Source: Candidatus Gottesmanbacteria bacterium RIFCSPLOWO2_01_FULL_49_10 (GTDB taxonomy: Bacteria; Patescibacteriota; Microgenomatia; UBA10105; UBA927). Taken from it: a DNA stretch of 8,555 nt. Under the pieces are notes generated by a model. That model searched no databases. It saw nothing but the letters and a program-made list of their open reading frames with translations, and had not been told where the DNA came from. The position numbers were made by a program, and so were the translations under genes. Location: positions 1,430 to 9,984 of the forward strand of contig MFJZ01000018.1 in assembly GCA_001781025.1 (NCBI GenBank), given 5' to 3'. This document shows, one piece after another, positions 1 to 5,738 of this stretch (the stretch's first letter is position 1; each line of letters opens with the position of its first letter).

Positions 1-35
1 GCTCTTTCTCCCGTCCGGCAACCACCGATATACAT
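1..35 (-). CDS. Possible 5' end of a minus-strand gene (runs off the window)
   Basis: An open frame runs off the left edge. The start ATG (33-35 in reverse complement) is preceded by GGAGAG with a 6-nt gap, one of the few good Shine-Dalgarno sequences in this window. The visible residues are MYIGGCRTGER. The same frame stays open upstream to an ATG at 93-95, giving 31 residues, but the ribosome site favours the shorter form. It would lie downstream of the phosphorylase-like gene on the same strand. The fragment is too short to identify, and it may not be a gene. Confidence 0.3.
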   Translation of the reverse strand, partial: MYIGGCRTGER

Positions 36-66
36 TTTCTTCTCTCCAAAACGGTAAAACGATCGA

Positions 67-93
67 GGCGCCCTCGTATGTGGTCGAGGTGCC
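67..93 (-). other. Imperfect hairpin downstream of the phosphorylase-like gene
   Basis: GGCGCCCTCG (67-76) can pair with CGAGGTGCC (85-93). This gives nine pairs with one G-T wobble and one bulged C, around an 8-nt loop. It lies 22 nt beyond the minus-strand stop codon at 115. Read on the minus strand, it is followed after about seven bases by a short T run (TTTTA). It could be a weak terminator for the phosphorylase-like gene or leader structure for the next gene. The T run is short and displaced, so terminator function is doubtful. Confidence 0.3.
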
Positions 94-114
94 ATGAAAG
101 GGGAGATTTACTCC

Positions 115-1374
115 TTACGGTAAATCGGCTGTTTGCGCCTGAAGCGAGAGTGGTCCGACCCACGCCGGCGGTGGGGAAACCGGAGGAAGGACGCTCGGGT
201 CATTGGTAAGAGTGGTCAGAAGTTCGGCAATGAGCGCTCCGTTTCGCTCACCCGTGGCAAGCGCGGAAGCCACCACCTTCCCGTGATCTACAGTACCACT
301 GCCCTCCCCCACACTGTCAGTCGGCAGGACAACTACAAGAAGCGAAAAATCGGGCTCGGTGTACGTTTGGGCTGGATCATCGACATGGGTTTTTTGGATC
401 ACTTGCCTTACCGTATCAACGTCAAAAGAAAGCGCCATGTCATAGAAAAGCGACGGCACTTCCCCCTCTCCGAATAGTTCTTCCGTCAGCGCCGTAAGAC
501 CGATTGCTTTGGCTCGGTCAAAAAGGGTGAGCGCCAGGGCGCGTTCGCCGATCCCCTGGTACGAGGTCGTCCCCATGGTACCGACGGCCAGGACGCCGCC
601 GACCCTGATACCACGATCGCGGGCGAGTTTGGTAAACAGTTGCGTAATGGGTTTATCCGATGCCCGCCCTGCCTTGGGCTCAAAGCGGTTGCCCGTCATC
701 CGGTCCAGAATGTCGTGAGGCCCTGCACCTGGCGAAAGTCCTGCCCTGCCGCCAGAAAGCTCGAGGTGATCGATGACGACCCCCAGGTCCCCGGGCTTAA
801 GCGGAGAATCCTCGTCCACCCCGGTCAAGTACGTCAGGATGACGGCCGATTCTACTCCCCGCTCACGGCCCCGACGCATAAGCTCGCGGACGACCGCAAG
901 CGGACGGCTATAGAGCATTTCCGCGTATTCCTTCCCCACCCCGCCGTACGTATGACTTCTGCCTTCAAAAAGTAGGGCGCTATGCCCGCGGCCGAGGGCG
1001 ATCGCCGATCCCTTTCCGCTGTGACCGCCGATGTCTGCTTTCGGAAAATGCTCAAACGGTCCATCTTCGCCGTATTTCCCAAGCTCGATCGCGCTGTCGG
1101 GCGCGGTAAACCCGGCAGTATAGAACACAAAAAGAGTGGGAGTGGGGAGATCTTTCTCTTTGAACGCTTCCTCTATGCGATCTGCGGATTCCTGTATATG
1201 GAGGATCTCAATAAGTTGCGCCGTCTCATCGCGCTGGGCTAGTGTATCCGGCGAGAGCGCACCGAGGACGTCGCGTAGCATACTCCTCTCCAAACCCGAA
1301 GCCCGGGAGCCTTGCGGTTCATCGGAATACGTAATTCCTACTTCAGAGCTTGCGAATGCCTCAACGATTGCCAT
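115..1374 (-). CDS. Purine nucleoside / methylthioadenosine phosphorylase-like protein, with extensions
   Basis: This 419-residue protein resembles the PNP/MTAP family, which cleaves nucleosides with phosphate to give a base and ribose 1-phosphate. The core has GGHSGKGSAIALG (116-128), FEGRSHTYGG (136-145, the position of the family's phosphate-binding GR-x-H-x-Y-x-G), VILTYLTG (178-185) and LKPGDLGVVIDHLELSG (192-208, the family's LKPGD...DHINLTG segment). GERALAL (276-282) and a final helix around 363-388 also fit. Family members are usually 260-300 residues. Here about 80-110 residues precede the core, and the last 30 are rich in proline. The frame is open to a TTG at 1416, but that TTG is the start of the -35 box, so the ATG at 1374 (protein MAIVEAF...) is chosen. 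The substrate is unknown and the match is distant. Confidence 0.65.
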   Translation of the reverse strand: MAIVEAFASSEVGITYSDEPQGSRASGLERSMLRDVLGALSPDTLAQRDETAQLIEILHIQESADRIEEAFKEKDLPTPTLFVFYTAGFTAPDSAIELGKYGEDGPFEHFPKADIGGHSGKGSAIALGRGHSALLFEGRSHTYGGVGKEYAEMLYSRPLAVVRELMRRGRERGVESAVILTYLTGVDEDSPLKPGDLGVVIDHLELSGGRAGLSPGAGPHDILDRMTGNRFEPKAGRASDKPITQLFTKLARDRGIRVGGVLAVGTMGTTSYQGIGERALALTLFDRAKAIGLTALTEELFGEGEVPSLFYDMALSFDVDTVRQVIQKTHVDDPAQTYTEPDFSLLVVVLPTDSVGEGSGTVDHGKVVASALATGERNGALIAELLTTLTNDPSVLPPVSPPPAWVGPLSLQAQTADLP

Positions 1375-1387
1375 AGTTATTGTGCGT

Positions 1388-1416
1388 GTTATAGCGAAAA
1401 TTGTGTCTCGTGTCAA
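1388..1416 (-). promoter_or_regulatory. Promoter of the phosphorylase-like gene
   Basis: On the minus strand there is a consensus TTGACA (-35, at 1411-1416), a 17-bp spacer and TATAAC (-10, at 1388-1393). Only 13 nt separate the -10 box from the ATG at 1374, so the transcript would begin about 5-7 nt before the start codon. No Shine-Dalgarno sequence fits in that leader. The box positions rule out the longer start at 1416. Confidence 0.8.
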
Positions 1417-1446
1417 ACACCCGTGGTATGTGGTAACGTAAGAAGT

Positions 1447-1980
1447 ATGTGGCAGCTGTTGCTTCTTTTGGTTGCCGTGTTTCGTCTGGTGACCCCATTG
1501 TACCTATCCTTCTATCCGTTTGAAATAACCCTCGCAAGCCTCTTCCTGGACGCGGTCGACGGATACCTGGCATTCCGCGCGCGCTGGAGCCACCACGCCT
1601 ACCACATGTACGACAAAACCATGGACTACTGGTGGTATGTGGGGATCCTCCTTTTTGCGACGGATTTACCGATATTTCCGGTCATATTTATCCTATTCGT
1701 CTACCGCACCGTCGGACAAATTGTGAGCATTGCGCTTTATAAACCCCTGACGCTTGCCTGGTTTCCCAATATTCTCGAAAATTACTTCATCGCCTACCTC
1801 ATGACCTGGATGTTCCCGAGTTGGTCAACATATTTTATCGACAAAAATCAGATATATCCCTTGGTCATCTGTGGCGCAGTCGCAATAATCCGTGAATACA
1901 TTATCCACATACGAAAAATCACCATCGGCAATTATTTTGGACTCAAGTTCCATTGGGAAAAAAACGGTCCCAGAAGATAA
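1447..1980 (+). CDS. Small membrane protein with a degenerate CDP-alcohol phosphotransferase motif
   Basis: This 177-residue protein has several hydrophobic stretches (about 3-22, 63-90, 103-122 and 136-150). The family signature for CDP-alcohol phosphotransferases is D-x2-D-G-x2-A-R-x8-G-x3-D-x3-D. Here D35, D38, G39, A42, D56 and D60 fall at exactly those spacings, so all four metal-binding aspartates are kept. The arginine after A42 is F43 and the second glycine is Y52. Known members transfer a phosphoalcohol from CDP onto an alcohol to make phospholipids in the inner membrane. Family membership is likely from the spacing, but activity is uncertain because two signature residues are replaced. 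The ATG at 1447 is chosen because the membrane protein begins there and upstream codons overlap the promoter of the divergent gene. A weak extended -10 (TGGTAACGT, 1431-1439) lies just before it. It converges on the next gene with a 6-bp gap. Confidence 0.65.
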   Translation: MWQLLLLLVAVFRLVTPLYLSFYPFEITLASLFLDAVDGYLAFRARWSHHAYHMYDKTMDYWWYVGILLFATDLPIFPVIFILFVYRTVGQIVSIALYKPLTLAWFPNILENYFIAYLMTWMFPSWSTYFIDKNQIYPLVICGAVAIIREYIIHIRKITIGNYFGLKFHWEKNGPRR

Positions 1981-1986
1981 ACCACT

Positions 1987-2487
1987 CTATCTCTCCCTCC
2001 CCCATCTGCGCCAGTTATTGTTGATGTGGCCGAGCATAAAAAGGTCATCGGCGATATCAAAGATATAGTGGATAAACATGGCACCAAATAAGATGACTCC
2101 GACACGCCACTCAATAAACGATGACACGAAGCCGCTCCCCAAAAGGATCGCCATAAAGTAATAGTTATGAGATGCCAGGCCCGTCTGATTTTTGTGCCCG
2201 TTTTCCATAAAAAGCGCGAGATTTCGCCATTCGCCGGATCTCAAAAGCCCGAGGACACGTCTGCTGTACGTGTCGCGCTTGCCGTAGGTCAAAAAGTAGA
2301 GGAGATGATCCACGTCTGGCAAAAGCGAGGCAAACAGAGACAGCCAAATCCACCTGCCGTTAAACTCGTGCCAGCGCTCGCGCAAAAACCACGCCCACAG
2401 GAGCCCGAGCGTCAGGTGGTACAACTCGTGGCGTGCGTGCCAAAAAATAAATCCGATTCCTTTGATCCGGGCGACGCTTCGTCGCAT
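1987..2487 (-). CDS. Membrane-bound metal-dependent hydrolase-like protein (YdjM/DUF457 type)
   Basis: This 166-residue protein has about three to four membrane segments (roughly 22-36, 46-66, 109-127 and 130-147). Polar residues lie in or beside these segments in a pattern seen in the YdjM/DUF457 family: H17, H20 and H24 near the N-terminus, PDVDH (57-61) at the end of a hydrophobic helix, H98, SH (106-107) and H140-x3-D144. In that family the residues are thought to bind a metal, and the reaction is not firmly established. The C-terminus is basic (WRRWGRER), which suggests a cytoplasmic tail. The ATG at 2487 lies 6 nt after a likely -10 box, so the mRNA would be leaderless. It is convergent with the CDP-alcohol phosphotransferase-like gene and divergent from the L,D-transpeptidase. 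A role in the envelope is inferred from these neighbours only. Confidence 0.6.
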   Translation of the reverse strand: MRRSVARIKGIGFIFWHARHELYHLTLGLLWAWFLRERWHEFNGRWIWLSLFASLLPDVDHLLYFLTYGKRDTYSRRVLGLLRSGEWRNLALFMENGHKNQTGLASHNYYFMAILLGSGFVSSFIEWRVGVILFGAMFIHYIFDIADDLFMLGHINNNWRRWGRER

Positions 2488-2493
2488 ATCTAT

Positions 2494-2524
2494 ATAGTAT
2501 CAGGCATCAGGGGTCAGGGATCAA
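2494..2524 (-). promoter_or_regulatory. Extended -10 promoter of the YdjM-like gene
   Basis: On the minus strand, TGATACTAT gives an extended -10 (TGn followed by TACTAT, the hexamer at 2494-2499). It ends 6 nt before the ATG at 2487. A TTGATC at 2519-2524 could be the -35 box, with a long 19-bp spacer. The spacer consists of heptamer repeats. The -10 assignment is fair and the -35 is weak. Confidence 0.45.
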
Positions 2525-2528
2525 GTCC
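2501..2528. repeat. Heptamer tandem repeat, about four units
   Basis: The plus strand reads CAGGCAT, CAGGGGT, CAGGGAT and CAAGTCC in succession. On the minus strand this is a CCTGAYN-type heptamer, and a related TGATACT follows at the -10 box. The array sits between two divergent genes, inside the promoter of the minus-strand one. Confidence 0.6.
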
Positions 2529-2540
2529 TCTTTTATTCTC

Positions 2541-2570
2541 TTGACATCCCGATAGCCGACCCGTGATACT
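2541..2570 (+). promoter_or_regulatory. Promoter of the L,D-transpeptidase gene
   Basis: A consensus TTGACA (2541-2546) is followed after 18 bp by GATACT (2565-2570). A shifted reading gives an extended -10, TGATACTAC. The -10 ends 6 nt before the ATG at 2577, so transcription would start at or next to the start codon, which gives a leaderless mRNA. Confidence 0.65.
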
Positions 2571-2576
2571 ACCAGT

Positions 2577-3326
2577 ATGGCCATAGGCCTCAAGCTGTCC
2601 AAACACGAATCCTCGTGGATCCGTATTTTTGGATTCTTATCTGTCCTTATCCTCGCGGTTCTGTTTATCAGACCGCTTCTGCCGGCTTCCTATCACACCG
2701 ACGAGCCACTTGCAGATAAAGAATCTTTGGAAAAACTCGTGAACGGTCAGGATCTCCCGGTCCCCATAGACGATAGCTATGCGGTATTTCACAACAACGA
2801 GGTGACGCCTCCGACGAGCGCCCAACTTGCCGACATTTCCCTCCCTGCGCCGGTTTTGGGATCAACTTCAGAGGATAAACGCATCGAGGTAGACCTTTCT
2901 CACCAAAAAGTATACGCCTACCAGGGAGAACAAAAAGTCTACGAGTTTACGGTCTCAACCGGCAAGTGGTACCCGACCCCGACGGGAGAATTTCGGATCT
3001 GGACTAAAGTCCGTAGCCAGCTCATGAAGGGCGGTGACCGGACAATCGGCACGTACTACTACCTGCCCAATGTGCCCTACGTCATGTTTTTTGCCAATGA
3101 CCAGGTGAGAAAAATGCGCGGGTTTAGCTTGCATGGGGCCTACTGGCACAATAACTTCGGCCACCCCATGAGTCACGGATGCATCAATATGAAAATTGAA
3201 GACGCCCACACGCTCTACGACTGGGCGCAGCCCACCGTCACAAACCCCAAAGCCTGGTCGACGAACGCCACCGCCGATAACCCCGGGACGAGGGTCGTCA
3301 TCTACGGCCAAACGCCCAAAGAGTAA
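2577..3326 (+). CDS. Membrane-anchored L,D-transpeptidase (YkuD domain)
   Basis: The protein has 249 residues. A short basic N-terminus and one hydrophobic segment (about 16-35) act as an uncleaved signal anchor. A linker follows, then the YkuD domain (about 101-244). The domain opens with the usual IEVDLSHQKVYAYQG strand pair and has TPTGEF (134-139) and a catalytic block with H186 (SLHG) and SHGCIN (199-204), in which C202 is the nucleophile. These enzymes join peptidoglycan stem peptides through 3-3 crosslinks, or attach proteins, on the outer side of the cytoplasmic membrane. All catalytic residues are present, so it should be active. The start is fixed by the promoter 6 nt upstream. It ends in TAA inside a small AAGAG/CTCTT inverted repeat, and no clear terminator follows. 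Confidence 0.93.
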   Translation: MAIGLKLSKHESSWIRIFGFLSVLILAVLFIRPLLPASYHTDEPLADKESLEKLVNGQDLPVPIDDSYAVFHNNEVTPPTSAQLADISLPAPVLGSTSEDKRIEVDLSHQKVYAYQGEQKVYEFTVSTGKWYPTPTGEFRIWTKVRSQLMKGGDRTIGTYYYLPNVPYVMFFANDQVRKMRGFSLHGAYWHNNFGHPMSHGCINMKIEDAHTLYDWAQPTVTNPKAWSTNATADNPGTRVVIYGQTPKE

Positions 3327-3340
3327 CTCTTGAAAAAACA

Positions 3341-3375
3341 GAAATTGCTTTTTGAAACAAGCTATATATAATACC
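3341..3375 (+). repeat. Promoter-module direct repeat, copy 1
   Basis: This 35-nt block matches 4663-4697 at 31 of 35 positions. It includes an identical 16-nt run, TTGCTTTTTGAAACAA, and an identical TATAATACC end. The two copies bracket the radical SAM gene. Confidence 0.85.
3345..3372 (+). promoter_or_regulatory. Promoter of the radical SAM gene
   Basis: TTGCTT (-35, 3345-3350), a 16-bp spacer and a consensus TATAAT (-10, 3367-3372). The start codon is 88 nt beyond the -10, leaving a leader of about 80 nt, unusual here because most other starts lie within 13 nt of a -10. A second, weaker -10 (TATACC, 3448-3453) lies 7 nt before the ATG and could give a short-leader transcript instead. Confidence 0.75.
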
Positions 3376-3386
3376 TCCAACGACGT

Positions 3387-3437
3387 GTCATCTGTGCGCT
3401 AATAAAACGGTAGACGCGCTAAGACGCTACAGATGGC
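3387..3437 (+). promoter_or_regulatory. Structured 5' leader: long hairpin, possible cis-regulatory RNA
   Basis: GTCATCTGT (3387-3395) pairs with ACAGATGGC (3429-3437) over nine pairs, one of them a wobble. GCG (3396-3398) can continue the helix with CGC (3425-3427) past one bulged T. The apical 26 nt hold ACGG (3407-3410), which could pair with CCGT (3445-3448) downstream and form a pseudoknot. It lies between the promoter and the start of a SAM-using gene. I do not recognise a known riboswitch class in it. No U run follows, so it is not an intrinsic terminator. Confidence 0.4.
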
Positions 3438-3471
3438 AAATAATCCGTATACCACTCCATATGCTTACTGA
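3433..3471 (+). CDS. Possible 12-residue leader peptide overlapping the radical SAM start
   Basis: ATG at 3433 opens a 12-codon frame, MANNPYTTPYAY, ending in TGA at 3469-3471. Its start lies in the right arm of the leader hairpin and its end overlaps the next gene's ATG (3461) by 11 nt in another frame. It holds three tyrosines and two prolines. No Shine-Dalgarno sequence precedes it. Such an overlap could couple translation, but the frame is short enough to arise by chance. Confidence 0.2.
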   Translation: MANNPYTTPYAY

Positions 3472-4555
3472 ACAAAAGGGAAGTCTCCCGGTACTGCAAG
3501 GGTATGACGTCCAGCCTGTACTGGATAAACCGTTACTGTTCGGCGATATCGCCGCCGTCACCGGAGGGGAATCTCTATGCAGCGCCCGTTGCCTGGGATG
3601 CTATGACACAGCGGGAAAATTTACTCTCGAGGCAATAAGGACGGGACGGCAACCCCTGACAACGGAACAATGGCTGGAAGTCATAGATGAGCTGGGTCCC
3701 TACATTCAAACGCTCATGCTCTCAAGCACCGCAGAGCCGACCAGCATAACCAATTGGCCAGGCCATCAGCGTATGATTGATCAGGCGCTGGAAGATGGGC
3801 TTTTTGTCATCTTATACACCAATGGACTAACAATGAACCAACCTATGGTTGATTGGATAAAAGCACGGGACGGACTCTCGGTGAATGGCAAGTGGTATCA
3901 CCCCGACCCAAAGACAAACGACCGGATGATGGGTCTCAAACGACTCGAGGAGGCGTATGTAGTGCGCGACGGCCAGACGATCCCACTTCATCTGGCGCTT
4001 TTACTCGATGCCGGATTAACCGAAAGAAGCTACAGGCTTGGCGCGGGCAATACCCTCTATCAGCAAAACGCGGATGCTGTGCCGGATATGTGGAGTTGGC
4101 TTAGGGAACACCATATCATCCCGACGTTTTCCTGGCCCGTCCGGACCGGCGCGGGAGCAATTGCCGCAAGAAGATTCGGGATACCCCCGGAACAGCTGGA
4201 AAAACTAACACGAAGGTGTCACGAGATCGACGGGGAGCAAGGCATCCTATGGGAGCTTGGTATGGGTCCCCACATTGGCGCGACTGCTTGTGCAGATCAT
4301 TGGATGTTATTCCTCGGTCCTTTCGGCGATGCCCTGCAGTGTGCATCAAGTAGACAACCCCCTTTTGGTAATGTTATGGATGACGGCGGCGTCGCCGAGC
4401 TTATCAGACGAAAAGCATTGTATGATGCAGATCTTGCGCCTATGCGCGCCGGCGCATCAGGTCGGGCCACCTGTGTGTGCAATGAATGCGCTACGGGCAT
4501 AGGAGCTCCCGGACCCCTCAATGTCGTATACGTAAACGAATCGTCTAATCTATGA
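3461..4555 (+). CDS. Radical SAM enzyme with a SPASM-like C-terminal region
   Basis: In this 364-residue protein, C40-x3-C44-x2-C47 (LCSARCLGC) is the classic radical SAM motif that binds the [4Fe-4S] cluster used to split SAM into methionine and a 5'-deoxyadenosyl radical. Further core marks are AEPTS (91-95, the GEP-like motif), LYTNG (118-122) and LSVNG (139-143). The C-terminal part has C277 then FGDALQC (288-294) and a PFGNVMDDGG segment (301-310), which reads like the start of a SPASM domain, followed by C338, C340 and C343 (CVCNEC). The spacing differs from a full SPASM domain, so one auxiliary cluster is likely and two are uncertain. SPASM enzymes often modify peptides, but no precursor peptide is evident nearby. 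It is followed by a homocysteine methyltransferase and a SAM-dependent transferase on the same strand. Its substrate is unknown. Confidence 0.85.
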   Translation: MLTEQKGSLPVLQGYDVQPVLDKPLLFGDIAAVTGGESLCSARCLGCYDTAGKFTLEAIRTGRQPLTTEQWLEVIDELGPYIQTLMLSSTAEPTSITNWPGHQRMIDQALEDGLFVILYTNGLTMNQPMVDWIKARDGLSVNGKWYHPDPKTNDRMMGLKRLEEAYVVRDGQTIPLHLALLLDAGLTERSYRLGAGNTLYQQNADAVPDMWSWLREHHIIPTFSWPVRTGAGAIAARRFGIPPEQLEKLTRRCHEIDGEQGILWELGMGPHIGATACADHWMLFLGPFGDALQCASSRQPPFGNVMDDGGVAELIRRKALYDADLAPMRAGASGRATCVCNECATGIGAPGPLNVVYVNESSNL

Positions 4556-4604
4556 ATCCAAAATCCCTCAAAAACCCGATGAGAAACGAGAGACCCTGAT
4601 CTCC

Positions 4605-4636
4605 TTTGATCGCTTGATTCCCGGTATCGTGTGTGG
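4605..4636 (+). repeat. REP-like element, copy A
   Basis: This 32-nt stretch matches 6827-6858 with one mismatch, and its core is GATTCCCGGTATCGTG. GAT...ATC and CC...GG form an imperfect palindrome. It lies between the radical SAM and methyltransferase genes, about 2.2 kb from the copies around the transposase, in the same orientation. Confidence 0.8.
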
Positions 4637-4662
4637 GGTTATAAAAGATTGAGAGACTAATA

Positions 4663-4697
4663 GAATTTGCTTTTTGAAACAATCTGCATATAATACC
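4663..4697 (+). repeat. Promoter-module direct repeat, copy 2
   Basis: This is the second copy of the 35-nt block at 3341-3375 (31 of 35 identical). The differences fall mainly in the spacer just before the -10, so both boxes are kept. Confidence 0.85.
4667..4694 (+). promoter_or_regulatory. Promoter of the homocysteine methyltransferase gene
   Basis: TTGCTT (4667-4672), a 16-bp spacer and TATAAT (4689-4694). The ATG is 25 nt beyond the -10, which gives a leader of roughly 19 nt with no Shine-Dalgarno sequence. It shares its sequence with the radical SAM promoter but not that gene's structured leader, so any shared control would act on the promoter. Confidence 0.8.
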
Positions 4698-4719
4698 CAC
4701 AAGAACTGCTCGCCTGTTT

Positions 4720-5679
4720 ATGCAACCCTTGATAGAACGGCTTTGCAACGGCCCCGTACTTCGTCTCGATGGCGCGTTTGGCTCTGTCGCGATACAGCGA
4801 GGCTGGCCAAAGAAAGATATGCCTCCGGTCACCATAAATGCCACTGACCCGAAGCAAATCATGGGACTGCATCAGGAGTATATAAGGGCTGGAGCGAATG
4901 CAGTTTTAACCACCACCTTTGGCGCTGTCTTCGATAATCTTCATCCTTATTTGCCCGAGGAAATTACTTCACCAGCAGATGTTGTTGTCTTTAACAGAAA
5001 TACAGCGCTACGGGCCAGGGAAGCTGCCAAGCAAATTGGAGTAGACAATACCACCTATGTTATCGGCAGCATGGCGCCACTTACTCAAGAAGCTGCATAC
5101 AAAGACATGGTCGCTGCGTACCTACCTCAGGCTCAGGGGTTGTTTGAGGCAGGAGTCGATGGGGTCGTCGTGGAAACAGCGTTTGATCCAGCGATGTTCG
5201 CCGCAGCAGTCGAAGCGTGGAATCAAGCTGATCCAAACGGCACCGTGCCTCTCGGTGTCACTGCTTCGTTTACCACACACAACGAAAAAAATAACGGGTG
5301 GTTTACCATGTACGGTCTCTCTCCCCAAGGTTTGGGATGGTTTGCCCTTGGCGCGCAAGCGGCCGGACGACCGTTGGCGTGGATTGGTCTCAACTGTGGC
5401 CAGGGTTACGAGGGTGTGGGCTATATCGTACGACAACTCAACCGCCTCTCTCCTCATGTTCCGATATGGGTCAAACCCAATGCAGGACCACCTGTACTCC
5501 AAGGAGAAACTACCACCTATCCGGATGCCACATTGACTCAAGCGTATCCGTGTATGCAAGACGCGCTTCGTGAAGGTGCTGATGCTTTTGGTTTGTGCTG
5601 CGGGAGCAATCCAGCACTCATGGGTGAACTCTACGCTAGGGCAGACGTTACCGAAGGCATGTCGGATAAACAATTGTGA
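4720..5679 (+). CDS. Homocysteine S-methyltransferase, stand-alone MetH-type domain
   Basis: The 319 residues fit the length of the homocysteine S-methyltransferase domain, a TIM barrel that activates homocysteine thiolate on zinc. The family marks are all present: LDGAFGS (16-22), TTTFGA (64-69), C226 in GLNC, PNAGPP (253-258, as in MetH) and CC at 293-294 in GLCCG. The three zinc cysteines C226, C293 and C294 are intact, so it should bind zinc. In MetH this domain is fused to folate- and cobalamin-binding domains. None is present here, so the methyl donor could be a methylated small molecule, a SAM-related compound or a partner protein. It has its own promoter, ends in TGA, and is followed after 59 bp by a SAM-dependent transferase. 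Methylation of homocysteine itself, rather than another thiol, is inferred from the family. Confidence 0.88.
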   Translation: MQPLIERLCNGPVLRLDGAFGSVAIQRGWPKKDMPPVTINATDPKQIMGLHQEYIRAGANAVLTTTFGAVFDNLHPYLPEEITSPADVVVFNRNTALRAREAAKQIGVDNTTYVIGSMAPLTQEAAYKDMVAAYLPQAQGLFEAGVDGVVVETAFDPAMFAAAVEAWNQADPNGTVPLGVTASFTTHNEKNNGWFTMYGLSPQGLGWFALGAQAAGRPLAWIGLNCGQGYEGVGYIVRQLNRLSPHVPIWVKPNAGPPVLQGETTTYPDATLTQAYPCMQDALREGADAFGLCCGSNPALMGELYARADVTEGMSDKQL

Positions 5680-5683
5680 AAAA

Positions 5684-5705
5684 TTCCACCTCCGGTAAGG
5701 TATAG
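5684..5705 (+). repeat. 22-nt direct repeat, copy 1
   Basis: It starts TTCCACCTCCGGTA and ends TAG, and matches 6746-6767 at 19 of 22 positions. It lies in the short spacer before the third cassette gene, where the -35 region should be. The two copies bracket that gene. Confidence 0.65.
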
Positions 5706-5719
5706 CTTCGTTCGGAAAA

Positions 5720-5725
5720 TATAAT
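5720..5725 (+). promoter_or_regulatory. -10 box of the SAM-dependent transferase gene
   Basis: A consensus TATAAT sits 13 nt before the ATG at 5739. A 17-bp spacer would put the -35 at AAGGTA, which is poor, so the promoter may rely on an activator or on the -10 alone. The predicted leader is about six bases, without a ribosome site. Confidence 0.55.
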
Positions 5726-5738
5726 CAAAACTTCACCT

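Noticed and set aside
2167..2544. A 125-codon plus-strand frame opposite the YdjM-like gene.
   Set aside because: The minus-strand protein has clear membrane segments and histidine and aspartate motifs. The plus-strand translation has no recognisable domain.
3319..3338. AAGAG-TAA-CTCTT inverted repeat at the L,D-transpeptidase stop codon, as a terminator.
   Set aside because: The stem is five pairs and is followed by A residues on the plus strand rather than a T run.
3387..3453. GGTAGACGCGCTA (3409-3421) resembles the D-arm of bacterial tRNA-Leu.
   Set aside because: No T-arm (TTCRA), no anticodon stem and no seven-pair acceptor stem in register. The stretch folds better as one long hairpin.
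4588..4607. Small GAGA...TCTC hairpin followed by CTTT after the radical SAM gene, as a terminator.
   Set aside because: Only four stem pairs and three T residues, too weak to call.
5122..5673. A 183-codon minus-strand frame opposite the homocysteine methyltransferase gene.
   Set aside because: The plus-strand product has all zinc cysteines and the family length. The antisense frame has no family features.
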